Assembly: GCF_016093275.1 (NCBI RefSeq)
Contig: NZ_JAEDAK010000002.1
Span: forward strand, 512,496 to 576,495
DNA length: 64,000 nucleotides
Source of the DNA: Inhella proteolytica
GTDB taxonomy: Bacteria; Pseudomonadota; Gammaproteobacteria; Burkholderiales; Burkholderiaceae_C
Direction: 5' to 3'
Shown: positions 41,820 to 50,761 of the stretch, in pieces
How the letters are laid out: each line of letters begins with the position of its first letter
Numbering within the stretch: the first letter of the stretch is position 1
Notes under the pieces: generated by a model
Told to the model about the DNA's origin: nothing
What the model saw: only the letters and a program-made list of their open reading frames with translations
Database searches by the model: none
Position numbers and translations under genes: made by a program

Positions 41820-42044
41820 CGTGTGGCCACACGCTGCGCGAGCGGCCACACGTCCAAGCTCGGATGATCGGCTGCGCCGATCAGGCCGCTGCGCGGCCCA
41901 ACTTGGCGCAGCCGGTCGCCGTCTCATCGACGGTGACCGACTTCGCCAAGTTGCGGGGCTTGTGCCGTGAACCGGCTCGCTGCGCGACCCGGTTCACGTC
42001 CAAACCGAGTCGCAGCGCTTGCGCTGCGCGGCGGCTGCGCCGCC
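41820..42044. repeat. Hairpin-rich intergenic repeat: variable stems, constant CTGCG-type loops
   Basis: At least six perfect stems lie within 225 bases: 41820-41852 (CGTGTGGCC/GGCCACACG), 41866-41882 (GATCGG/CCGATC), 41884-41898 (GGCCGC/GCGGCC), 41966-41998 (CGTGAACCGG/CCGGTTCACG), 42011-42028 (CGCAGCGC/GCGCTGCG) and 42030-42044 (GGCGGC/GCCGCC). Most loops contain TGC or CTGCGC. The first and fourth occupy equivalent places in two ~145-base repeat units but have different stem bases that still pair, so pairing is kept while sequence is not. No gene. It is the only intergenic stretch of this character in the window; 41705-41819 shows nothing further. Confidence 0.65.
41919..41963 (-). pseudogene. 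Duplicated 3' tail of glmS
   Basis: On the minus strand these bases read [12 protein letters not shown], against [12 protein letters not shown] at the end of the real glmS about 145 bases away. The DNA also matches (TTCGCCAAGTT shared). It is a short remnant of the gene end carried in the first repeat unit of the hairpin cluster, with no start or ribosome site. Confidence 0.6.
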
Positions 42045-42067
42045 GAACCTGGCGAACTCCGTGCCCG

Positions 42068-43921
42068 TCATTCGACGGTCACGGATTTCGCCAAGTTTCT
42101 CGGCTTGTCCACATCCGTGCCTCTGGCGCAGGCGGTGTGATACGCCAGCAGCTGCAGCGGCACCACATGCAGGATGGGCGAGAGCGCGCCGTAGTGCTCG
42201 GGCATGCGGATCACGTGCAGGCCCTCGCCGCTCTCGATGTGCGAGTCGGCATCGGCGAACACGAACAGCTCGCCGCCGCGCGCGCGCACTTCCTGCAGAT
42301 TGCTCTTGAGCTTTTCCAGCAGGGCGTCGTTCGGCGCCACGGTCACCACCGGCATCTCGGCCGTCACCAGGGCCAGCGGGCCGTGCTTCAGTTCGCCGGC
42401 CGGGTAGGCCTCGGCATGGATGTAGCTGATTTCCTTGAGCTTGAGCGCGCCTTCCAGCGCGATCGGGTAGTGCAGGCCGCGGCCCAGGAAGAGCGCGTTC
42501 TCCTTGCGGGCGAAGGCCTCGCTCCAGGCCACCACCTGCGGTTCGAGCGCCAGCACGGCCTGCACGGCCACGGGCAGGTGGCGCAGGGCCTTCAGGTGAT
42601 CGGCCTCCTGCGCCTCGCTCAGGTGGCCACGCACCTTGGCCAGCGTCAGCGTCAGCAGGAACAGGCCGACCAGCTGGGTGGTGAAGGCCTTGGTGGAGGC
42701 CACGCCGATCTCGGCGCCGGCGCGGGTGATGTAGTTCAGCGCGCACTCGCGCACCATCGCGCTGGTGCCCACATTGCAGATCGTCAGCGTGTGCTGCATG
42801 CCCAGGGAGCGGGCGTGCTTAAGCGCGGCCAGGGTGTCGGCAGTCTCACCGCTCTGGCTGATGGTGACGACGAGCTGGCGCGGGTTGGGCACCGAGTCGC
42901 GGTAGCGGTATTCGCTGGCGATCTCGACGCTGGTGGGGATCTTGGCGATCGACTCCAGCCAGTACTTGGCGGTGCTGCCGCTGTAGTAGCTGGTGCCGCA
43001 GGCGAGGATCAGCACCGAGTCGATGTCCTTGAAGCGCGCCGCGGCGCCGGCACCGAAGAGCTCGGGGCCGATGGTCTCGACGGCGTCCAGCGTGTCGGCA
43101 ATCGCCTTGGGCTGCTCGAAGATTTCCTTCTGCATGTAGTGGCGGTAGGGGCCGAGCTCGGCCGCGCCGCTGTGCGCGTGCACGGTCTTGACCTCGCGCT
43201 CGACCGCCGTGAAGCGGCCAGCCTGGGCATGGCTGATCCAGTGCTTGCCCAGTTGCAGGTCCACCACATCGCCCTCTTCGAGGTAGACGATCTGGTCCGT
43301 CACGCCGGCCAGGGCCATGGCGTCGGAGGCCAGGAAGCGTTCGCCCTCCCCCACGCCCAGCACCAGGGGCGAGCCCTCACGGGCGCCGACGACGCGCTGC
43401 GGCTCGTCGCGGTGGAACACGGCGATGGCGTAGGCGCCCTTGAGGCGCTGCACGGCCTGCTGCACGGCTTCCAGCAGGTCGCCGTTGTAGAGCTGGTCGA
43501 CGAGGTGGCAGATCACCTCGGTGTCGGTCTGGCTGTGGAACACATAGCCACGCGCCTGCAGTTCGGCGCGCAGCTCGTCGTGGTTCTCGATGATGCCGTT
43601 GTGCACCAGGGCCACGCGGCCCGCCGCACCTTCAGCGGCGTTCGGCCCGGGGCTGAAGTGCGGGTGGGCATTGCGCACGGCCGGCACGCCATGGGTGGCC
43701 CAGCGGGTGTGGGCGATGCCGGTGCCGGAGGCAATGCCGTCCTCGGCCGCCTGGGTCTGCAGCTCGGCCACGCGACTGGTGGAGCGGGCGCGGCGCAGCG
43801 CGCCGTCCTGATGCACGGCCACGCCGCAGCTGTCATAGCCGCGGTATTCCAGGCGCTTGAGGCCTTCGATGAGGATCGGGGTGATGTTTCTGCTGCTTAC
43901 CGCGCCAACGATGCCGCACAT
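42068..43921 (-). CDS. glmS: Glutamine--fructose-6-phosphate aminotransferase
   Basis: A 617-residue enzyme that makes glucosamine-6-phosphate from fructose-6-phosphate and glutamine, the entry to peptidoglycan and LPS. It starts [10 protein letters not shown] with the N-terminal nucleophile Cys exposed after Met removal. Glutaminase domain ~2-220 ([25 protein letters not shown]), then two SIS sugar-isomerase domains ([49 protein letters not shown]). The C-terminus [12 protein letters not shown] is typical. Full length, no truncation. In an organism with chitinases, GlcNAc from chitin also feeds this pool. A divergent Lrp/AsnC gene starts upstream; its possible operator lies in between. Confidence 0.97.
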   Translation of the reverse strand: MCGIVGAVSSRNITPILIEGLKRLEYRGYDSCGVAVHQDGALRRARSTSRVAELQTQAAEDGIASGTGIAHTRWATHGVPAVRNAHPHFSPGPNAAEGAAGRVALVHNGIIENHDELRAELQARGYVFHSQTDTEVICHLVDQLYNGDLLEAVQQAVQRLKGAYAIAVFHRDEPQRVVGAREGSPLVLGVGEGERFLASDAMALAGVTDQIVYLEEGDVVDLQLGKHWISHAQAGRFTAVEREVKTVHAHSGAAELGPYRHYMQKEIFEQPKAIADTLDAVETIGPELFGAGAAARFKDIDSVLILACGTSYYSGSTAKYWLESIAKIPTSVEIASEYRYRDSVPNPRQLVVTISQSGETADTLAALKHARSLGMQHTLTICNVGTSAMVRECALNYITRAGAEIGVASTKAFTTQLVGLFLLTLTLAKVRGHLSEAQEADHLKALRHLPVAVQAVLALEPQVVAWSEAFARKENALFLGRGLHYPIALEGALKLKEISYIHAEAYPAGELKHGPLALVTAEMPVVTVAPNDALLEKLKSNLQEVRARGGELFVFADADSHIESGEGLHVIRMPEHYGALSPILHVVPLQLLAYHTACARGTDVDKPRNLAKSVTVE

Positions 43922-43998
43922 GGTGTTGTCCGCCCAGGTTTGAAAAGGTGGCGGATGCTAGGCAGTCGGCGACGGCATGTGCTTTCAAAATTTGCATT

Positions 43999-44050
43999 CA
44001 TTTGAAATACTCATGCACCTTCTTCTTGGTTCGCACTCTTATTTCAAATG
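43999..44050. promoter_or_regulatory. Candidate Lrp/AsnC operator: AT-rich inverted 11-mers
   Basis: CATTTGAAATA (43999-44009) and TATTTCAAATG (44040-44050) form a perfect 11-bp inverted repeat whose centres are about 41 bases apart, roughly four helical turns. Each arm is itself nearly palindromic (ATTT-N-AAAT), and a third similar TTTCAAAATTTG lies at 43984-43995. In the short, very AT-rich gap between divergent glmS and the Lrp/AsnC gene this looks like an autoregulatory site; that it also affects glmS is inference. Confidence 0.5.
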
Positions 44051-44081
44051 ACAGAAGTATTTGATTTATTTATCCACCCAA

Positions 44082-44546
44082 ATGGATGCCATTGACCTGC
44101 GCCTGCTCGACCTGCTGCAGCGCGATGCCAGCCTGACCAACCAGACCCTGGCCGAGCGCGCCGGGGTCTCGCCCGCCACCGCGCTGCGCCGCGTCAAGGC
44201 CTTGCAGGAGCGCGGCGTCATCGAAGCCCAGGTGGCACTGCTGAACCCGGCCGCCTTCGTGCCCCTGCTCACGGCCCTGGTGGAGATCACGTTGGACCGC
44301 CAGGGCGCCGAGCACCTCGAAGCCTTCGAGCGCCGCACGATCGCCTTCGACGCCGTGCAGCAGTGCTACCGCACCTCGCCGGGGCCGGACTTTCTGCTCG
44401 TCATCCAGGTGCGCGACATGGACGCCTACGCCGCCCTGGCCCAAGAGCTCTTCACGCAGGACGCCAATGTGCGGAATGTGAAGGCCTTCTTCGCGGTCAA
44501 GCGGGCCAAGTTTCGGCCCAGCCTGCCGCTGCCGCCAGCCGCTTAA
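44082..44546 (+). CDS. Lrp/AsnC-family transcriptional regulator
   Basis: A 154-residue regulator. An N-terminal winged helix (AIDLRLLDLLQRDASLTNQTLAERAGVSPATALRRVKALQERGVI) and a C-terminal RAM-type ligand domain (PLLTALVEITLDRQG, CYRTSPGPDFLLVIQVRDMDAY) that binds amino acids or similar and sets the oligomer. ATG 44082 is used. No strong ribosome site is seen. The gene is divergent from glmS and overlaps the 3' end of rlmI by 4 bases. Targets unknown, but self-control is usual in the family. Confidence 0.93.
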   Translation: MDAIDLRLLDLLQRDASLTNQTLAERAGVSPATALRRVKALQERGVIEAQVALLNPAAFVPLLTALVEITLDRQGAEHLEAFERRTIAFDAVQQCYRTSPGPDFLLVIQVRDMDAYAALAQELFTQDANVRNVKAFFAVKRAKFRPSLPLPPAA

Positions 44547-45724
44547 CGCCGCATCACCAGCAAGCCCTTCAGGTACTCGCCTTCCGGGAACACCAGGGTC
44601 TGCGGATGGTCGGGCGCGGCGCCCACGCGGTCGACGATGTAGGCGTCGATGCCCGCATCCATGCCCGCGCCGGCAATGATCTTGTGGAACAGCTCCGGCC
44701 CCACGCCGCCCGAGCAGCTGTAGGTGCAGAGCAAGCCGCCCGGCGCCAGCAGGCGCAGGCCCAGGCGGTTGATGTCCTTGTAGGCGCGGCTGGCGCGTTC
44801 GGCATGCGCGGCCGAGGGCGCGAACTTGGGCGGGTCGAGCACGATGGCGTCGAACTGCCGGCCTTCCTTGATGAAGCCGCGCAGGGTGGCGTTCACATCG
44901 GCATCCAACGCCAGGTGGTGGGCGGGGTTGAAGCCGTTGAGCGTGACGTGCTCGGTGGCGCGCGCCAGCGCGGGGCCGGAGGAATCGACGCTGGTCACGT
45001 CCGTGGCCCCACCGGCCAGCGCCGCCACCGAAAAGCCGCCGGTGTAGGAGTAGCAGTTCAGCACCCGCTGCGCACCCAGCTGGCGCACCCAGCGGGCGAA
45101 CTCGCGGCGGTTGTCGCGCTGGTCCAGGTAGTAGCCGGTCTTGTGGCCCTCGGCCACGTCGAGCTTGAGCTTCCAGCTCGATTCATGCAGCTCCACCTCG
45201 GTGGCACCCTCACCGCGAACCCAGCCCTTGACCGGCGTCAGGCCCTCCAGCTGGCGCACGCCCGAATCGCTGCGCTCGAAGAGGCGCGTCAGGCCGGTGG
45301 CGGCGAGCAGGGCGTCGGCGATCACGCCCTTCCACTGCTCGGTGCCGGCGGCCAGGAACTGCGCCACCAGGGTGTCGGCATAGCGGTCGACGATCAGGCC
45401 GGGCAGGCCATCGGCCTCGCCGTGGATCAGGCGCTGGCCATTGCTGTCGATCGCCAGCCGGGCGCGGTAGGCCAATGCGGCGGCGATGCGGCGCTCGAAG
45501 AAGGCGGCGTCGATGCGCTCGGCCTCATCGAAGCTCCAGGCGCGCAGCTTGATGGAGGAGCTGGGGCTGTAGGCGGCCCAGCAGAGGAAATCGCCGCCAG
45601 CGGATTCGACCCGCACGGTCTCGCCGAAATCGGCCTTGCCCTTGGCGATCGAGCCCTCGAAGACCCAGGGGTGGCGGCGCAGCAGCGAGCGCTCTTTGCC
45701 CTCGCGGAGTTTGATGACTTTCAT
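44543..45724 (-). CDS. rlmI: 23S rRNA (cytosine-5-)-methyltransferase, RlmI-type
   Basis: A 393-residue class I SAM-dependent methyltransferase. A PUA-like N-terminus (KVIKLREGKERSLLRRHPWVFEGSIA) is followed by the EEHD-like region (FFERRIAAALAYR), the SAM motif VLNCYSYTGGFSVAALAGGA, VTSVDSSGPAL and the catalytic DPPKF with a TYSCSGGV Cys motif. RlmI methylates 23S C1962. The layout and length match the family. It is convergent with the Lrp gene (4-base overlap). Confidence 0.92.
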   Translation of the reverse strand: MKVIKLREGKERSLLRRHPWVFEGSIAKGKADFGETVRVESAGGDFLCWAAYSPSSSIKLRAWSFDEAERIDAAFFERRIAAALAYRARLAIDSNGQRLIHGEADGLPGLIVDRYADTLVAQFLAAGTEQWKGVIADALLAATGLTRLFERSDSGVRQLEGLTPVKGWVRGEGATEVELHESSWKLKLDVAEGHKTGYYLDQRDNRREFARWVRQLGAQRVLNCYSYTGGFSVAALAGGATDVTSVDSSGPALARATEHVTLNGFNPAHHLALDADVNATLRGFIKEGRQFDAIVLDPPKFAPSAAHAERASRAYKDINRLGLRLLAPGGLLCTYSCSGGVGPELFHKIIAGAGMDAGIDAYIVDRVGAAPDHPQTLVFPEGEYLKGLLVMRR

Positions 45725-45773
45725 GCCGCCATTGTCCCGCCCGGGCTACAAGCCCGGATCCGCCCTGAGCCGC

Positions 45774-46292
45774 TCAGGGCAGGCGCGGCAGCTTCAGCAG
45801 TTTGGCGTCCCATTCGGCCTTCGCGCTCTGGCGCTGCGCCAGGTCCTTGTAGAAGGTGCCGGAAAGCCGCAGGCCGATCAGGTAGCCGCCACGGTCGTAG
45901 GACACATCGGGGAAGGTGGGCACATCGGGTGCGTGCTGCACGATGACGGCGCGATCGGGGTCGCCGGCCACGGGCTGGAAGCGCGTCTTGCCCGGGTTCA
46001 TCATCTTGCGCATCATGTCCGGCGGACCACCGGCGGACGTGATGTGCAGGAACAGCGAGACCTCGGTGCCCGCCTTCATCGAGCCATTGCTGGCCTTGTA
46101 GGTGCAGCCCGTACCCATGCCGCCCGCGTCCTCGGGCTTGCCCTCGGCAAAGCTCACCCCCAGCACACGGCTCAGGTCCGCCGGCTTCAGGGCGCAGGCG
46201 GGCGGCGCGGCCTGCGCCTGCAGGGCACAGGCCGCCAGGGCGGCCGCAAACACCAGCGGGCGGCCGCCAGGGGCCTTCGATCCGATCCTCAT
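45774..46292 (-). CDS. Small secreted protein, unknown function
   Basis: A 172-residue exported protein. ATG 46292 gives a signal peptide (MRIGSKAPGGRPLVFAAALAACALQAQA, cleavage after AQA); an upstream frame is not supported. The mature part starts PPACALKPADLSRVLGVSF and has GCTYKASNGS, two cysteines in all, with a beta-rich feel (TEVSLFLHITSAGG, RAVIVQHAPDVPTF, GYLIGLRLSGTFY). It resembles DUF3558-like lipoprotein domains in outline, but I cannot assign it. Single gene between rlmI and xerC. Confidence 0.75.
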   Translation of the reverse strand: MRIGSKAPGGRPLVFAAALAACALQAQAAPPACALKPADLSRVLGVSFAEGKPEDAGGMGTGCTYKASNGSMKAGTEVSLFLHITSAGGPPDMMRKMMNPGKTRFQPVAGDPDRAVIVQHAPDVPTFPDVSYDRGGYLIGLRLSGTFYKDLAQRQSAKAEWDAKLLKLPRLP

Positions 46293-46384
46293 GTTCAAGC
46301 TCCAGGCAATGCGCTGGGGCGCCGCGCCTTGAACACCAAGGCCGCCCCGGGCGGGTTGAAAGCGCGCCATTTTGGGGGGGCGGA

Positions 46385-47305
46385 TCAGGGCTTCGGCTTG
46401 GGTTTGGCGCGCGGGTGTGCGGCGTCGTAAGTTTTGGCCAGGTGCTGCCAGTCCAGGCGCGTGTAGACCTGGGTGGTGCGGATGTTGGCGTGGCCCAGCA
46501 GCTCCTGCACGGCGCGCAGGTCGCCGCTGGACTGCAGCAGGTGCGAGGCATAGCTGTGGCGCAGCATGTGCGGGTGCACATGGGTGGGCAGCCCGGCCTG
46601 CTGCGCGGCCTGGGCCAGGCGCAGGCGCGCATGGCTGGCGCTCAGGCGGCGGCCGCGCTCGCCCACCAGCAGCGCGGGCTCATCCGCCTTGGCCAGCTGC
46701 GCGCGCACGGCCAGCCAAGCCTGCACGGCAGCCATCGCAGCCTGCCCGAGCGGCACGCTGCGCACCTTGCCGCCCTTGCCCAGGACCAGGGCCTCGGCGG
46801 ATTGCAGGTCCAGGTAACCGGCACCGCCGGGCGCCACATCCAGGCCCAGCACCTCGCTGATGCGCAGGCCGGCGCCGTAGAGCAGTTCGATCAGGCAGTG
46901 GTCGCGCAGCGCGAGCGGCTCGTCACCGGCCTGGTGCGAGGCCAGGGCCACGGCATCGTCCACACCCAGGGCCTTGGGCAGCGGGCGGCCGGCCTTGGGC
47001 GCGCGCAGGCCCACCAGCGGGTCGTGGTCCAGCAGGCGCTGGGCGGCCAGCCAGCGGTAGTAGCCGCGCCAGGCCGAAAGCGTGAGCGCCAGGCTGCGCG
47101 GCGCCAGGCCGCCGGCATGCAGGCGCGCTAGCAATTCGCGCGCTGCGGCGGGGCGCAGGCTCAGGGGCGCGGTGCCCAGGGCCTCGCAGCCGGCTTGCAG
47201 GCGCTGCAGCGCCGCCTCGTAGAGCAACAGCGAGCGCTCGGCCAGGCGCCGCTCCACCCGCAGATGCTGCAGATAGGGCTGGCTGTGTTCAGGCAGCAGG
47301 CTCAT
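46385..47305 (-). CDS. xerC: Tyrosine recombinase XerC
   Basis: A 306-residue site-specific recombinase. N-terminal SAM-like core-binding domain (YLQHLRVERRLAERSLLLYEAAL), catalytic domain with Arg (GAGLRISEVLGL), Lys (LGKGGKVRSVPL), His-x-x-Arg (HPHMLRHSYASHLL), His (LGHANIRTTQ) and the nucleophile Tyr (VYTRLD). It resolves chromosome dimers at dif with XerD. The gene overlaps DUF484 by 17 bases, the usual order in this group. The C-terminal tail is Lys/Pro-rich (AHPRAKPKPKP). Confidence 0.95.
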   Translation of the reverse strand: MSLLPEHSQPYLQHLRVERRLAERSLLLYEAALQRLQAGCEALGTAPLSLRPAAARELLARLHAGGLAPRSLALTLSAWRGYYRWLAAQRLLDHDPLVGLRAPKAGRPLPKALGVDDAVALASHQAGDEPLALRDHCLIELLYGAGLRISEVLGLDVAPGGAGYLDLQSAEALVLGKGGKVRSVPLGQAAMAAVQAWLAVRAQLAKADEPALLVGERGRRLSASHARLRLAQAAQQAGLPTHVHPHMLRHSYASHLLQSSGDLRAVQELLGHANIRTTQVYTRLDWQHLAKTYDAAHPRAKPKPKP

Positions 47306-47993
47306 CCGCCGGCAGCAAGCGCGCCAGTGCGGCGCTGCTGACCTCGCCCACGCTGACCAGGAACTCCACGCCCATGTCGGCCTGGTAGCGCGTGGCATCG
47401 GGCGAGCCCAGCAGCAGCAGGCCGAAGGCCTGTTCCTGGCCCGGGCGGCGCAGCGGAATGAGCGCCAGCGAGGCCACGGGGCCGGCCTCGGCCGCCACCC
47501 ATTGCGCGGCCTCGAAGCCGTTGTTCATGCCGCAATAGGGTTCGCTCAGGCTGCCGGCAAAGCGCTGCAGGTCTTCGCTGACGGGCGCGGCCCAGGGCAC
47601 ATCGGCAAAGGCCGGTGCGGCTTGGAAAAGCCGCAGCGCGGTCTGCGGGATCAGGAAGCGCTCTTGCAGTTCGCGCAGCAGCAACTCGGGCAGCGCGGCG
47701 GGGTCGTGCTCGCGCATCAGCGCGAGGGTCCAGCGCTGCAGCTTCTCGAAGTGGCCGAGGTTCTCGGTGCCGGCGCGGATCATGTCGATGATCTTGCGCT
47801 CCAGGCCCTTGATGCGCTCGCGCAGCATCTCGGCCTGGCGCTCCTGCAGGCTCACCGTGCGGTGGCCAAGCGGGTGGCTGAGCTGCACATGCAGCAGCAG
47901 CTCGGCGTGGCGCTCGAAGAAGGCCGGATTGGCGGCCAGGTAGTTGGCGATGTCGGCCTCGGTGATGCCTTCGATGCGCGGGTCGTGGTTCAT
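47289..47993 (-). CDS. DUF484 family protein
   Basis: A 234-residue protein that matches DUF484, always found between dapF and xerC. N-terminal helix ITEADIANYLAANPAFFERHAELL, coiled segment RQAEMLRERIKGLERKIIDMI, then a GAF-like C-terminal domain (ALIPLRRPGQEQAFGLLLLGSPDATRY). ATG 47993 is preferred; a GTG at 47999 overlaps the dapF stop. Function is not established. Confidence 0.92.
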   Translation of the reverse strand: MNHDPRIEGITEADIANYLAANPAFFERHAELLLHVQLSHPLGHRTVSLQERQAEMLRERIKGLERKIIDMIRAGTENLGHFEKLQRWTLALMREHDPAALPELLLRELQERFLIPQTALRLFQAAPAFADVPWAAPVSEDLQRFAGSLSEPYCGMNNGFEAAQWVAAEAGPVASLALIPLRRPGQEQAFGLLLLGSPDATRYQADMGVEFLVSVGEVSSAALARLLPADEPAA

Positions 47994-47995
47994 GC

Positions 47996-48844
47996 TCACA
48001 GTTCGATCGATCCTTCAAACACGGTGCTCGCCGGCCCGGTCATGAAGACCGAGCCCTGGCCGTCCCATTCAATGCGCAGCTGGCCGCCACGCGCCTGCAC
48101 TTCCACCGCCGCATCCAGCAACCCGGCGCGGATGCCGGCCACCACCGCCGCGCAGGTGCCGGTGCCACAGGCCAGGGTCTCGCCGGCGCCGCGCTCGTAG
48201 ACGCGGATGCGCGCTCGGTCGCGTGCCTGGATCTGCAAGAAGCCCACGTTCACCCCTTGGGAGAAGCGAGACAGCGCCTGCACCTGCGGGCCGAGCAGGG
48301 CCACGGGCGCGGCGTCCACATCGTCCACCAGCAGCACCGCGTGGGGGTTGCCCATCGACACCAGCGCCGCCTGCACGGCCACGCCATCGGCCAGGGTCAG
48401 CGGCCAGAAACCGCGCGCATCGGGCGCCAGGCCCTGAGGGTCGAAGGGCAGGCTGGCCGGGTCCAGACGCGGCGGGCCCATGTCCACGCGCACGCGACCG
48501 TCCTCGGCCAGCACCAACTCCAGGAGGGCATTGACGGTACGCACGCGCACCCGCGGCTGCGTCGTCAACCCTTTGTCGATCACATAGCGCAGGAAGCAGC
48601 GCGAGCCGTTGCCACACTGCTCCACCTCGCTGCCGTCGGCGCCGTTGAAGATGCGGTAGCGGAAGTCCGCCGCGTCGCCCGACAAGGCCGGCTCGACCAC
48701 CAGGATTTGATCGCAGCCCACGCCGAAGCGGCGGTCGCCCAGCGCGCGCAGCTGCTGCGGGCTCAGATCGAAGGGGCGGCGCGTGGCGTCGATGACGACG
48801 AAGTCATTGCCCGCGCCGTGCATCTTGGTGAAGTCGAGTCGCAT
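47996..48844 (-). CDS. dapF: Diaminopimelate epimerase
   Basis: A 282-residue enzyme that converts LL- to meso-diaminopimelate for lysine and peptidoglycan. Starts [19 protein letters not shown]. Catalytic base/acid Cys77 (EQCGNGSRC) and Cys226 ([10 protein letters not shown]) are both present. ATG 48844 is preferred; the frame extends but with no ribosome site. The gene is followed at once by DUF484 (GTGA/ATG overlap) in the expected order. Confidence 0.97.
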   Translation of the reverse strand: MRLDFTKMHGAGNDFVVIDATRRPFDLSPQQLRALGDRRFGVGCDQILVVEPALSGDAADFRYRIFNGADGSEVEQCGNGSRCFLRYVIDKGLTTQPRVRVRTVNALLELVLAEDGRVRVDMGPPRLDPASLPFDPQGLAPDARGFWPLTLADGVAVQAALVSMGNPHAVLLVDDVDAAPVALLGPQVQALSRFSQGVNVGFLQIQARDRARIRVYERGAGETLACGTGTCAAVVAGIRAGLLDAAVEVQARGGQLRIEWDGQGSVFMTGPASTVFEGSIEL

Positions 48845-48861
48845 GGGGTCGATTGTCGGCT

Positions 48862-49749
48862 TCAGTAGAAGGAGGCCTCGCCCGCCGGCCGGGTCTTGAA
48901 GCGCTTGTGCACCCACAGGTACTGCGCCGGCTGCTCGCGGATGCGTGCCTCCAGCCAGGCGTTGAAGGTGTGGGCGTCGGCCAGGGCATCGCCGCTGGGG
49001 TAGTTCGGCAGCGGCGGCGGTGCGTGCACGCGGTAGCCCTGGCCCCCCGGGAGCATCGTCGTCACCAGCGGCAGCACCACCATGTCCAGGCTGGCGGCCA
49101 TCTTGGCCGGGGCCAGCAGGGTGGCGGCGGGCACGCCGAAGAAGGGCACGAACTCCGAGTCCTTGGGCCCGAAGTCCATGTCCGGCGCGTTGACGAAGCC
49201 ATAGCCCTGGCGGATGTACTTGATGACCGGGCGGATGCCGTCATGGCGATCCACAAAGGCATTGCGGCCGAAGCGGCCGCGGCCCTTCATCAGCTGGGCG
49301 TCGAACACGGCATTGCTCTGGCGCTGGTAGACATCCACGCCGGGCCGGCTCTGGCCCAGCATCAAGGCCGGCGCGGCCCATTCGAGGCCGGCGAAGTGCG
49401 GCAGCAGCCACATCACCGGCTTGTCGCTGCGTTCGGCTTGCAGGATGTCACCCTCGATATGCAGGTACTTGAGCAGGCGCTCGCGCGGCGCGAACCACAG
49501 CAGGCCGCGCTCCAGGATCGAGCGGCCCATCCAGCCGAAATGCTCGCGCGCCAGCTGTTCGCGTTCGGTCGCGCTTTTCTCGGGGAAGCAGAGTTCCAGG
49601 TTGCGCAGCGCGATGCGCCGGCGCGAGCGCGCCAGCTTCCACAGCAGCGCCCCCAGGCCTTGGCCCAGTGCGGCCAGCACCGGCAGGGGCAGCCAGTGCA
49701 GCAGCCAAAGCAAGCCGATCGCGAACCGGGCACCCAGACGACCCATCAT
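48862..49749 (-). CDS. Lipid A acyltransferase, LpxL/HtrB family (downstream copy)
   Basis: A 295-residue inner-membrane acyltransferase that adds a secondary acyl chain to Kdo-lipid A. An N-terminal hydrophobic helix ([21 protein letters not shown]), [13 protein letters not shown], the HX4E active site in PHFAGLEWA, and the [15 protein letters not shown] and [16 protein letters not shown] blocks typical of the family. ATG 49749 overlaps the upstream stop by 4 bases (ATGA). It is a paralogue of the gene immediately upstream. Which copy acts first cannot be read. Confidence 0.9.
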   Translation of the reverse strand: MMGRLGARFAIGLLWLLHWLPLPVLAALGQGLGALLWKLARSRRRIALRNLELCFPEKSATEREQLAREHFGWMGRSILERGLLWFAPRERLLKYLHIEGDILQAERSDKPVMWLLPHFAGLEWAAPALMLGQSRPGVDVYQRQSNAVFDAQLMKGRGRFGRNAFVDRHDGIRPVIKYIRQGYGFVNAPDMDFGPKDSEFVPFFGVPAATLLAPAKMAASLDMVVLPLVTTMLPGGQGYRVHAPPPLPNYPSGDALADAHTFNAWLEARIREQPAQYLWVHKRFKTRPAGEASFY

Positions 49750-50603
49750 GGCGCGCCTCCCAGGTCGAGCGGACGCGGGTTCTTGTAGCGGTTGTAGCCC
49801 CACAGGTACTGCTGCGGGGCCTCCAGGATCAGGGCTTCCATCGCACGGTTCACATGGGCCGTCAGGCCCTCCAGGTCGGTGTCAGGTGAGGGCGGCGGGA
49901 AGTCGCGCACATGCACGACGAAGCCGCGCCCCCCGCTCAGGCGCTCGCACCAGAGCAGCACCACGGCGGCACCGGTCTGCTGCATCAGCCGGGCGGCCAG
50001 GGTCATGGTGTAGGCCGGACGGCCGAAGAACGGCACCCACACGCCCAGCCCTTCCGGCGGCACTTGATCGGGCAGCAGGCCCACGGTTTCGCCCTGGCGC
50101 AGGGCCCGCAGCATCTGGCGCACGCCAGCCAGCGTGGCCGGGGCGGCCTTCAGGCCGGGGCGGTCGCGTCCTGCGGCCACCAGATCGCGCAACCAGGGTT
50201 TGCGGGCCGGGCGGTACAGCGCCGTCATGGGTGCCCCGGCGCCAAAGCGCTCAGCATAAGCCTGGGCCGCCACCTCAAAGCAGCCCAGGTGCGGCGTCAT
50301 CATCAGCAAGCCGCGGCGCTGCTCCAGCAGGGCTTGCAGGCGCTCGGCGCCCTCCCAGCGCACCCAGTCCCCCAGCAAGCGCTGCTGCGGGCGCAGCCAC
50401 AGCCAGGGGATCTCGAACAGCATGCGCCCGGCCGCAGCCACCGCGCCACGGGCTTGCGCTGCGCTGGCCCCGGCAGCACGCGCCTGCGCCCAAAGCCGGC
50501 GCCGGTAGGCACTGGACAGGGCGAACGCCAGCCACCCCGCGCAAGCGCCGAAAGCGTGCAACAGCCACAAAGGCCAGCGGGACATCCAGCGAATCAGGAA
50601 CAT
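49746..50603 (-). CDS. Lipid A acyltransferase, LpxL/LpxM family (upstream copy)
   Basis: A 285-residue paralogue of the next gene downstream. Membrane helix at the N-terminus (PLWLLHAFGACAGWLAFAL), HX4E site in TPHLGCFEVAA, LLPDQVPPEGLGVWVPFFG and the C-terminal QYLWGYNRYKNPRP that also occurs in its neighbour. ATG 50603. The two are co-translated and together probably supply the secondary acyl chains on lipid A. Confidence 0.9.
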   Translation of the reverse strand: MFLIRWMSRWPLWLLHAFGACAGWLAFALSSAYRRRLWAQARAAGASAAQARGAVAAAGRMLFEIPWLWLRPQQRLLGDWVRWEGAERLQALLEQRRGLLMMTPHLGCFEVAAQAYAERFGAGAPMTALYRPARKPWLRDLVAAGRDRPGLKAAPATLAGVRQMLRALRQGETVGLLPDQVPPEGLGVWVPFFGRPAYTMTLAARLMQQTGAAVVLLWCERLSGGRGFVVHVRDFPPPSPDTDLEGLTAHVNRAMEALILEAPQQYLWGYNRYKNPRPLDLGGAP

Positions 50604-50761
50604 GAACGGGTGCAGAATCTCGGGGTCGCCGAGTTAACAGGACAACTTGCGGGGCGGCAGTTCCGGGCAACCGGAGCGAAAAAATGCCGCTAAAGCGTTC
50701 GCCGCGACTCCCTCGAAGAATCCGGCAACGCCCGTTGCAACATCTCGAAGGAGTTTAAGAA
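50604..50761 (+). promoter_or_regulatory. metK leader with nested hairpin
   Basis: A 158-base gap before metK, divergent from the acyltransferase genes. GCGGCA (50654-50659) and TGCCGC (50685-50690) close a stem around TCCGG-GCAA-CCGGA (50662-50675), a GNRA-tetraloop hairpin, followed by an A-run (50679-50684). AAGGAG precedes the GTG start. SAM-responsive leaders are common before metK, but this does not clearly match a riboswitch class I know. Confidence 0.35.

Noticed and set aside
41820..42044. CRISPR-like or integron array at the hairpin cluster
   Set aside because: Units are few and imperfect, there are no uniform spacers, and no cas or integrase gene lies nearby.
50604..50761. A definite SAM riboswitch before metK
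   Set aside because: Stems are present but I could not match the conserved core of SAM-I, SAM-II, SAM-III or SAM/SAH, so it is given only as a candidate leader.
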